Origin: Desulfobacteraceae bacterium
GTDB taxonomy: Bacteria; Desulfobacterota; DSM-4660; Desulfatiglandales; Desulfatiglandaceae
Length of the DNA: 5,096 nt
NCBI GenBank assembly: GCA_030589225.1
Contig: JAUUWD010000159.1
Location: 1-5,096, forward strand
Direction of reading: 5' to 3'
Shown: positions 1-4,973 of the stretch, one piece after another
Numbering within the stretch: position 1 is the stretch's first letter
Layout of the letters: each line of letters opens with the position of its first letter
Made by a program: the position numbers and the translations under genes
The notes under the pieces: generated by a model
Databases searched by the model: none
What the model saw: the letters and a program-made list of their open reading frames with translations, nothing else
Told to the model about the DNA's origin: nothing

Positions 1-1
1 A

Positions 2-334
2 GTCATAGGTTTAACCCGTGATGCCCAGTTCGGTCCATGCGTCATGTTTGGCCTTGGAGGAATATTTACCGAGATATTGAAGGACATCTCTTTTCGCGTA
101 GCCCCTCTTGAAAAAAGAGATGCCTTAGAAATGATGCAGGAGATTAAAGGTCACAAGATTCTGGAGGCTGGCCGGGGTATGGAGGCGGCGGAGCTGGATG
201 CGCTTTCCGAAATTCTGATCACCGTGGGCCGCATAGGTTTAGAGAATGAGAGAATCAAAGAGATTGACATTAACCATGTGATTATCTCCGGGAGTAAACC
301 CGTGGCTGTGGATGCGCTTATTGTGCTCAGTTAG
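2..334 (+). CDS. ADP-forming acetate/acyl-CoA ligase, C-terminal ATP-grasp part (5'-truncated)
   Basis: The reading frame is open from the left edge and ends at TAG 332-334, leaving 110 residues of a gene that starts outside the window. The visible piece begins with the pattern RDxQFGPxxxxGxGGxxxExxxD (R6, D7, F10-G11-P12, G17, G19-G20, E24, D28 of the fragment). This is a hallmark of the ATP-grasp_5 domain in ADP-forming acetyl-CoA synthetases and related acyl-CoA ligases. The tail contains the typical EIDINxVI strand and a final short run ending VDALIVLS. The family interconverts acyl-CoA, ADP and phosphate with the free acid, CoA and ATP in the cytoplasm, either conserving energy or activating acids. 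The fragment cannot show whether the gene encodes a separate beta subunit or the C-terminus of a fused alpha-beta protein. The stop codon abuts a palindromic repeat at 335. Confidence 0.85.
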   Translation, partial: VIGLTRDAQFGPCVMFGLGGIFTEILKDISFRVAPLEKRDALEMMQEIKGHKILEAGRGMEAAELDALSEILITVGRIGLENERIKEIDINHVIISGSKPVAVDALIVLS

Positions 335-391
335 ACCTCAATTGAGTCAAACTCAATTGAGGTGGTATCCGGTATCGGGTACTGGTTTAAA
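335..391 (+). repeat. Dispersed repeat, copy 1: palindrome plus three tandem GGTA heptamers
   Basis: Arms 335-347 and 351-363 are perfect 13-bp inverted repeats around a CAA loop. The inner 10-mer CTCAATTGAG, itself a palindrome, occurs twice (337-346 and 352-361), suggesting a 15-base local duplication. Three tandem heptamers follow: GGTATCC (364-370), GGTATCG (371-377), GGTACTG (378-384), then GTTTAAA (385-391). A second copy with four heptamers lies at 4925-4973 in the same orientation. The hairpin starts one base after the upstream stop codon and could act as a transcription stop or mRNA 3' stabiliser. It has no following T-run, so I do not call it an intrinsic terminator. Confidence 0.8.
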
Positions 392-403
392 TCGTAATTA
401 ATC

Positions 404-420
404 CACCGGTTATACCGGTG
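404..420. repeat. Short perfect hairpin (7-bp stem, TAT loop)
   Basis: CACCGGT (404-410) and ACCGGTG (414-420) are exact reverse complements around TAT. The CACC-stem style resembles the hairpin at 696-716 and REP-type palindromes in general. No T-run follows. Whether it belongs to a genome-wide family cannot be judged from this window. Confidence 0.5.
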
Positions 421-470
421 AGAAATGAAAAGATTTTAACGTTTCAGGCGCTTTTTGAGTTATATTAAAT

Positions 471-638
471 CCGAAATCCGAAGCACGAAATTCGAAACAA
501 ATTCTAAATTCAAATTTTCCAATATTCAAAACGGGTACGAAGAAGTCATTTATACATAGGCGATGTGAACACAAAGGTTTTGGTCATTAGGATTTTGGTC
601 ATTTGGTATTGTTTCGAATTTCGAATTTCGATATTCGT
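471..638. repeat. Inverted pair of four-copy heptamer arrays (imperfect long palindrome)
   Basis: The left array has four tandem heptamers: CCGAAAT, CCGAAGC, ACGAAAT, TCGAAAC (471-498). The right array has the complementary type: GTTTCGA, ATTTCGA, ATTTCGA, TATTCGT (611-638). The 15-base segment CGAAATTCGAAACAA (486-500) is exactly complementary to 609-623, and outer heptamers pair imperfectly, so the element can fold into a long stem around a loop of roughly 110 bases. Inside it, TTTTGGTCATT occurs twice (578-588 and 593-603). Similar arrangements are known to me from intergenic regions of Desulfobacterota and Planctomycetes genomes. No coding capacity is seen, and its mobility and function are unknown. 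Confidence 0.7.
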
Positions 639-670
639 ATTTTAAATTAACTATCGCTGACTATTTCAGT

Positions 671-687
671 GGTCCCTTTTAGGGGCC
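671..687. repeat. Short hairpin (7-bp stem with one G-T pair, TTT loop)
   Basis: GGTCCCT (671-677) pairs with AGGGGCC (681-687) around TTT, with one wobble pair. It is the first of two closely spaced hairpins just outside the inverted heptamer element. The sequence after it is not T-rich enough for an intrinsic terminator. Confidence 0.4.
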
Positions 688-695
688 TTCCTCAT

Positions 696-716
696 ACCAC
701 CAGTTCTACTGGTGGT
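696..716. repeat. REP-like perfect hairpin (9-bp stem, TCT loop)
   Basis: ACCACCAGT (696-704) and ACTGGTGGT (708-716) are exact reverse complements around TCT. Stems with CCACC/GGTGG ends and tiny loops are typical of REP palindromes mobilised by Y1 (IS200-like) transposases. No transposase is present in the window, so this is a resemblance only. Confidence 0.5.
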
Positions 717-821
717 CGCTGATTTGGTTCCCCGCTTCATCTTCACTAAAGGCGGGATCTTCGCTACACTACGACCGGCTTGTCCGGGTTAGAGTCATGT
801 ATATCAAAGGCACTTTTTTTT

Positions 822-827
822 GAGGAG
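822..827 (+). promoter_or_regulatory. Ribosome-binding site fixing the acyl-CoA ligase start at 837
   Basis: GAGGAG lies nine bases before ATG 837. A longer frame could begin at TTG 780. That start has no purine-rich site in front, and its 19 extra residues do not resemble the family N-terminus, so 837 is preferred. Confidence 0.8.
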
Positions 828-836
828 AACACCATT

Positions 837-2432
837 ATGGACTTTATCCGAAAGACTATAGGACAAGCTATAAACACGATTGCACAGGAACACCCCGATA
901 ATGATGCAATTATTCACACGGAAATGGGTGTACGGTACGACTATGGTCTTTTGTTGAGGAAAATTGGTCATATTGCCAATGGGCTCATAAAATCGGGTAT
1001 CAAGAGAGGTGACAAAGTAGCCCTCTGGGCACCGAACATTCCGGAGTGGATCATATCCATGCTGGCACTTGCAAAGATGGGAGCGATCACTGTGCCGATT
1101 GACCAAGGTGCAGGAAGAGATGACCTTCACTTTATACTTGAGCAGTCAGAATGCCGTGGCATTATCATGTCGAAAGGCCTGGAAGATGAGGAATACGTAA
1201 AAATGGTCTTAGATTTAAAAGATGAAATCCCAAACCTGGAACACGTGTTTGTGATTGCTGATAAATCCTACCCTGAAATGACACCCTGGAGTGAATTAAG
1301 GGCCATTGGGGAAGCAGTTGATCCAGGGGTGCTCAACCAGATGGAAGATGCAGTCAATCCGGAAGATCCTGTGGCCATCATGTATACGTCAGGCACTACT
1401 GGCAAGCCAAAAGGGGTAGTGGTGGATCATTTGGGCCTTATCAACAAGTCAATGTTTTCTACAGAGCGTCAGGGAGTTAATCACACGGATCGTCTCTGCC
1501 TCTTCTTTCCTCTTTTTCATATGTTCGGGAATACGTGTATCGCACTGGCAGGGCTTCTAAGGGGAGCTGCCCTTATAATACCCTGTCAGACCTTTGATTC
1601 TTCCATGATACTCGGAGCCATTTATGAAGAAAGTTGTACGGCTATTTATGCATCTCCCAGTATGATCATTTCCCTCTTAGAACATCCTGAATTCCAGAAA
1701 AGGGAGTGGGGAACGGTTCAGAAAGGAATAATCGGCGGTGCCCCCTGTCCGATGGAATTAATGAGAAGCCTTGTAGAGGATATTGGCGTATCCAATATTA
1801 CTGTGGCCTACGGCATTACGGAGACTTCTTCCTGGATTACCATGACAAATCCGAATGATCCGATCGAATTGAGGGTTTCAACGATCGGGATGCCACTGAC
1901 CTGCAATGAAGTCAAGATTGTAAACCCTGCCACCGGTGAAGACCTTCCGCCTGAAACCCAGGGTGAACTCTGTACAAAAGGGTTTTTAATGAAGGAGTAC
2001 TACAGGATGCCCGGGGCTACAGTTGCTGCAATCGACCGGAACGGCTGGTTCCACACAGGGGACCTTGGGGAAATGGACGAAAAAGGTTACGTAAAGATCA
2101 CGGGTCGGCTAAAGGATGTCATTATCAGAGATGGTGTTGAGATCTATCCGGTTGAAGTGGAGGAAATTATATACAGACTGTCAGAGGTGTCAGAGGTCCA
2201 GGTTTTTGGGTTTCCTCACCCGGAAAAGGGGCAGGAAGTTGCAGCATGGGTTAGGGTAAGGGAAGGGTGTCAACTATCCGTTGATGACCTTGCGGAACAT
2301 GTTAAGAGAAATATGGATGTAGGAGTAGCGCCTGATTATTTTAAAATCGTCTCAGATTTTCCCATGACAAGAAGCGGTAAGGTGCAAAAGTTCAAGCTAG
2401 CGGATGAGGCCCAAAAGGAATACCTGGACTGA
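837..2432 (+). CDS. AMP-forming acyl-CoA ligase (fatty/organic acid-CoA synthetase, ANL superfamily)
   Basis: This predicted cytoplasmic enzyme of 531 residues joins a carboxylic acid to CoA through an acyl-adenylate, using ATP and releasing AMP and PPi. Adenylation motifs appear in order: MGAITVPI (81-88), the phosphate-binding loop YTSGTTGKPKG (183-193), FPLFHMFG (224-231), GGAPCP (300-305), YGITETS (325-331), WFHTGDLG with ribose-contacting D409 (404-411), the hinge segment GRLKDVIIRDG (423-433), and PMTRSGKVQK with the adenylation lysine K515 (509-518). Length and motif set fit FadD-like and medium-chain acyl-CoA synthetases, but the acyl substrate cannot be read from sequence alone. The usual GGEN after the hinge is DGVE here (432-435), a variant. 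The gene is followed after 10 bases by recO, and an ADP-forming acyl-CoA ligase lies upstream across the repeat spacer, so two different acid-activation enzymes are neighbours. Confidence 0.92.
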   Translation: MDFIRKTIGQAINTIAQEHPDNDAIIHTEMGVRYDYGLLLRKIGHIANGLIKSGIKRGDKVALWAPNIPEWIISMLALAKMGAITVPIDQGAGRDDLHFILEQSECRGIIMSKGLEDEEYVKMVLDLKDEIPNLEHVFVIADKSYPEMTPWSELRAIGEAVDPGVLNQMEDAVNPEDPVAIMYTSGTTGKPKGVVVDHLGLINKSMFSTERQGVNHTDRLCLFFPLFHMFGNTCIALAGLLRGAALIIPCQTFDSSMILGAIYEESCTAIYASPSMIISLLEHPEFQKREWGTVQKGIIGGAPCPMELMRSLVEDIGVSNITVAYGITETSSWITMTNPNDPIELRVSTIGMPLTCNEVKIVNPATGEDLPPETQGELCTKGFLMKEYYRMPGATVAAIDRNGWFHTGDLGEMDEKGYVKITGRLKDVIIRDGVEIYPVEVEEIIYRLSEVSEVQVFGFPHPEKGQEVAAWVRVREGCQLSVDDLAEHVKRNMDVGVAPDYFKIVSDFPMTRSGKVQKFKLADEAQKEYLD

Positions 2433-2436
2433 GGGG
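2431..2436 (+). promoter_or_regulatory. Ribosome-binding site fixing the recO start at 2443
   Basis: GAGGGG overlaps the last two bases of the ligase stop codon and lies six bases before ATG 2443. An in-frame ATG at 2404 inside the ligase gene would add 13 residues that do not match the RecO N-terminus, so it is rejected. Placing the site on the stop codon suggests translational coupling of the two genes. Confidence 0.7.
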
Positions 2437-2442
2437 TTGAAA

Positions 2443-3186
2443 ATGAACACCCACATTTCCCCCGCGATAATTATGCGAATCAAGGAATTTGGTGAATCCG
2501 ATCTCCTGGTCACTTTTTTTACGTCTGACAGGGGGCGACTAAAAGGCGTAGCAAAAGGGGCGCGAAGAAGCAAGAGACGCTTTGCCAATTGTCTTGACCT
2601 TTTCTGTTTGACAAGTTTGGAATATGAGCTGAAAAGGAAGGGAAACCTTCATTTCCTTCATTCGGGCAAACTGATTGATGCATTTCCCGGACTTCGATCC
2701 GACTTCTCAAGTTTGTCTTTAGCGAGCTATATGGTTGAGCTAACGGAAATTCTTTTTCCCCTGGGGGTAGCCGACAACAAGATGTTTGAGTTGTTGAAGA
2801 ACTCATTTTTTGCAATAGACAAGGGAAAGAGCAAAAATATCTTACGTGTCCATTTTGAAGGGAAAGCCATGACCTTTGGAGGATATGGGGTTGACCTTGA
2901 TAAGTGCTGTAATTGCGGAAGAACATACACAGGTGAGGGCAGGGCGGTTTTTAAAAGAAGCAAAGGGGGTATTGCCTGTCTGAAATGTCAGCAGGAATCT
3001 AAGCTTTCCCCTGGGTTGGATCATGATACAGTAAAGGGATTAAAGACTATCCAGTCGGATCCGTGGAATGAAGTAGAGACGTTTAACTTCAGCGATGAGA
3101 TGATCCGTGAAATCAAGTCGGTGCTCAAACTGCATATAGAATATCGAATTGGCCGCAGGTTAAAAACCGCTGAATATCTGGAGTGA
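2443..3186 (+). CDS. recO: DNA repair protein RecO
   Basis: RecO (247 residues here, normal for the family) works in the cytoplasm with RecR and RecF. It loads RecA onto SSB-coated single-stranded DNA and anneals complementary strands. The N-terminal OB fold shows the typical start: AIIMRIKEFGESDLLVTFFT, then the basic segment DRGRLKGVAKGARRSKRRF. The central helical region includes SLASYMVELTEILFP. A zinc-binding module is present with C155-x2-C158 and C179-x2-C182, and its spacing is typical of RecO proteins that keep the four cysteines. The gene starts 10 bases after the acyl-CoA ligase stop, so it is probably co-transcribed with it. A 31-base gap without an obvious terminator separates it from the next gene. 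Confidence 0.92.
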   Translation: MNTHISPAIIMRIKEFGESDLLVTFFTSDRGRLKGVAKGARRSKRRFANCLDLFCLTSLEYELKRKGNLHFLHSGKLIDAFPGLRSDFSSLSLASYMVELTEILFPLGVADNKMFELLKNSFFAIDKGKSKNILRVHFEGKAMTFGGYGVDLDKCCNCGRTYTGEGRAVFKRSKGGIACLKCQQESKLSPGLDHDTVKGLKTIQSDPWNEVETFNFSDEMIREIKSVLKLHIEYRIGRRLKTAEYLE

Positions 3187-3217
3187 TTCAATTCACATTT
3201 CACATATAAGATATGCC

Positions 3218-3619
3218 ATGACTCCTGAAAATCTTATTCAAGAATATTTATCAGCCTTGGGGAAAAGTGATATCACTAAAATTTTTCAGCTTTTCAAAGA
3301 GGATGCTATAGTTGTTTCGCCTTTATATGGTGAAATTAAGGCCTCTAATTTTTATCCTGAACTCTTTGAAGATACATTGGCATCAAAAATCACTTTGAAA
3401 GATATTTACTATAGCTCTTCAGTCAAAAATCGCATAGCCGCACATTTCGTATATGATTGGAAGATGAGAAATGAAAGTCATGTAGAGTTTGAATGTATGG
3501 ATGTATTTGAGCTTGACAAGCATTCCGAAAAAATAGAAAGATTAACCATTATTTATGATTCACGCCAGACACGGGACGAATTCGATAATTTGAAAAAGAA
3601 TAATATAGCCATGCCATGA
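3218..3619 (+). CDS. Small NTF2-like / SnoaL-like domain protein
   Basis: This 133-residue protein has no signal peptide or membrane segment. The order is an N-terminal helix (MTPENLIQEYLSALGKSDITKIFQLF), EDAIVVSPLYGEI, then alternating strands such as RIAAHFVYDWKM and HVEFECMDVFELD, ending in KIERLTIIYDSRQTRDEF. This matches the cone-shaped alpha+beta barrel of the NTF2/SnoaL superfamily, which includes enzymes (ketosteroid isomerase, cyclases, dehydratases) and ligand-binding or accessory proteins. The exact role is not assignable. ATG 3218 has no clear Shine-Dalgarno site. Bases 3241-3600, all within the gene, are about 33% GC (119 of 360 counted) against about 47-48% in 60-base samples of recO and the cytochrome, suggesting separate ancestry. 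Its TGA overlaps the ATG of the cytochrome gene by four bases, so the two are probably made together. Confidence 0.65.
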   Translation: MTPENLIQEYLSALGKSDITKIFQLFKEDAIVVSPLYGEIKASNFYPELFEDTLASKITLKDIYYSSSVKNRIAAHFVYDWKMRNESHVEFECMDVFELDKHSEKIERLTIIYDSRQTRDEFDNLKKNNIAMP

Positions 3620-4935
3620 AGGAAAAAATGAGAATGAGAAAGTCAGCATCGATCCTTATAATTACAACATTTGTTATAGGTGGCGCACTTTTTTTGAATG
3701 AAGCATTGTCAGAAGAAACGCCTGAAAGAAAAACCTCGTGTGTGCAATGCCATGAAAAAATCATGCCTGGTCAAGTTGCTGATTGGAGGTCAAGCCGGCA
3801 TTTTGAGGAGGATATCACCTGCTCGGACTGCCATGGTGAAAATCACAAAAGCGAAAAAGATGCCAATCTTGTGACTTTACCGGATGAACACGTGTGCGCT
3901 GAATGCCATGAGGAAAAGTTCGATCAGTTTGTTAAAGGTAAACACAACTTCGGCTGGTCATCATTGAATGCTATGGCAGTGACCCATGTTGAACCTGACG
4001 AGTTGATGGAAGGCGGCGGAGGTTGTGGAGGCTGTCACAACATGGGCATAAAAACCGATGCCCAGAAAAAGGAACTAAGGGAAAAAGGGCACCGTTATCG
4101 GAATAATTCCTGTGATGAATGCCATACAAGGCACAGCTTTTCCAAGACAGAAGCGTTAGATCCGAGGGCATGCCAGCAGTGCCACATGGGGTATGACCAC
4201 CCCCAGTGGGAAATGTGGAGCAGCTCCAAACATGGCACCCGTTGGTTCAGCAGAAAAGATGGATATCTTCCGGAATCTTCTGCCGCACCAAAGTGCCAGG
4301 ATTGCCATCTGCCGGAAGGAAATCACGAAAACAGAACCGCCTGGGGGTTTTTAGGGGTAAGACTGCCATTACCTGAAGATCCGCAGTGGGCGGCTGATAG
4401 AGTTACCATATTAAAGGCGCTGGGTCTTTTTAGCCCGGAAACCGGAAAACCCACAAAGCGATATGAAACGGTTAAGGAGCTGGACTTTCTTCGATTAACC
4501 CAGGAGTCCTGGGAAAAGGAACGCGAAAAAATGATACAAACCTGCAATAAATGCCACTCGATATATTTTGCTCGCAAACAACTTGAAATGGGCGATTCAA
4601 TGATGAAGAAAGCTGACAGGTTGATGGCAGATGCAATAAATATGGTGGCAGGACTTTATGCAGACGGCATTCTTACAAAACCGGACAACTACTTGTTTGC
4701 CTATCCCGACTTTTTCTACTTTATGAGAACCGGCGGAGGCAATCTGGAACAGGCATCACATATTGAACAAGTATTGTTTCAGATGTACATGAAGCATCGC
4801 ATGAGGACCTACCAGGCGTTTTTTCACGTTAATCCGGACTATGCTTATTGGTATGGATGGGCGATGATGACCAAAGATCATGCAGAAATCAGAGAAAAGG
4901 CGGAAACTATGCGAGCCTCCTATAACCTCAATTGA
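3616..4935 (+). CDS. Exported octaheme c-type cytochrome, hydroxylamine oxidoreductase (HAO) family
   Basis: The 439-residue protein has eight CxxCH haem sites, with first cysteines at 42, 69, 94, 137, 166, 186, 227 and 310. An N-terminal signal peptide (RMRK, hydrophobic core about 13-27, likely cut after A30-L31-S32) points to the periplasm. HAO-family marks are the glycine-rich fourth site (GGGGCGGCHNMG), HPQWEMWSSSKHG (near 195-207), CHLPEGNHE followed by AWGFLGVRLP (230-250), and the C-terminal FFHVNPDYAYWYGW (402-415). Family members oxidise hydroxylamine or hydrazine, or work reductively on nitrite, NO or hydroxylamine; direction cannot be told here. Tyrosines 399, 409, 411 and 413 are candidates for, but not proof of, the haem P460 crosslinking Tyr. 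No C-terminal anchor or NapC/NrfH partner is visible. ATG 3616 overlaps the previous stop; in-frame ATGs at 3628 and 3634 are alternatives, and AAGGA at 3619-3623 favours 3634. Confidence 0.85.
   Translation: MKEKMRMRKSASILIITTFVIGGALFLNEALSEETPERKTSCVQCHEKIMPGQVADWRSSRHFEEDITCSDCHGENHKSEKDANLVTLPDEHVCAECHEEKFDQFVKGKHNFGWSSLNAMAVTHVEPDELMEGGGGCGGCHNMGIKTDAQKKELREKGHRYRNNSCDECHTRHSFSKTEALDPRACQQCHMGYDHPQWEMWSSSKHGTRWFSRKDGYLPESSAAPKCQDCHLPEGNHENRTAWGFLGVRLPLPEDPQWAADRVTILKALGLFSPETGKPTKRYETVKELDFLRLTQESWEKEREKMIQTCNKCHSIYFARKQLEMGDSMMKKADRLMADAINMVAGLYADGILTKPDNYLFAYPDFFYFMRTGGGNLEQASHIEQVLFQMYMKHRMRTYQAFFHVNPDYAYWYGWAMMTKDHAEIREKAETMRASYNLN
3619..3623 (+). promoter_or_regulatory. Ribosome-binding site at the NTF2-like/cytochrome junction
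   Basis: AAGGA begins on the last base of the NTF2-like stop codon. It lies four bases before ATG 3628 and ten before ATG 3634. It therefore cannot serve ATG 3616, and the true cytochrome start may be 3634, giving an MRKSAS signal peptide. In either case translation would restart right at the upstream stop, implying coupling. Confidence 0.5.
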
Positions 4936-4973
4936 GGTGGTACTTGGTATTCGGTACTGGGTACTGGTTTAAA
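4925..4973 (+). repeat. Dispersed repeat, copy 2: palindrome plus four tandem GGTA heptamers
   Basis: The perfect 14-base palindrome ACCTCAATTGAGGT (4925-4938) is followed by heptamers GGTACTT (4939-4945), GGTATTC (4946-4952), GGTACTG (4953-4959) and GGTACTG (4960-4966), then GTTTAAA (4967-4973). Copy 1 at 335-391 has the same order and orientation with three heptamers. The palindrome contains the last codons and TGA stop (4933-4935) of the cytochrome gene, so the repeat supplies the end of that protein. Confidence 0.8.

Larger units (their letters stand above)
335..836. other. Gene-free spacer of about 500 bases, dense in repeats and hairpins
   Basis: No convincing coding frame lies between the ATP-grasp gene and the acyl-CoA ligase. 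The spacer holds, in order: a palindrome with three heptamers (335-391), a small hairpin (404-420), an inverted pair of heptamer arrays (471-638), and two further hairpins (671-687 and 696-716). In 717-821 I see only weak dyads, for example CCGG-CTTGT-CCGG at 775-787. I found no well-spaced -35/-10 pair or -24/-12 element, so the promoter of the downstream ligase is not identified. Confidence 0.7.

Noticed and set aside
335..363. Intrinsic (Rho-independent) terminator
   Set aside because: The stem is perfect but not very GC-rich, and no T-run follows; it is better described as part of the dispersed repeat.
471..638. CRISPR array
   Set aside because: The repeated units are contiguous 7-mers without spacers, in two opposed blocks, which is not CRISPR architecture.
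780..836. N-terminal extension of the acyl-CoA ligase from TTG 780
   Set aside because: No ribosome-binding site upstream of it, extra residues unlike the family, and a strong GAGGAG site precedes ATG 837.
1062..1076. Sigma-54-like TGGCAC/TTGC promoter
   Set aside because: The two boxes are directly adjacent without the required spacer, and they lie inside conserved coding sequence (LALAKMG).
2404..2442. Earlier recO start at ATG 2404 inside the ligase gene
   Set aside because: It would add 13 residues absent from the RecO family, whereas ATG 2443 has a well-placed ribosome-binding site.
2519..2926. Antisense reading frame of 135 codons opposite recO
   Set aside because: It is a mirror of a clear recO gene, has no recognisable domain and no supported start signal. 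The other antisense frames (804-1130, 2727-2963, 3021-3203, 3549-3764, 3971-4171, 4323-4577) are rejected for the same reason.
3182..3210. Promoter for the NTF2-like gene with TATAAG at 3205-3210
   Set aside because: No credible -35 box at the right distance, and the transcript would be almost leaderless; chance in AT-rich sequence is more likely.
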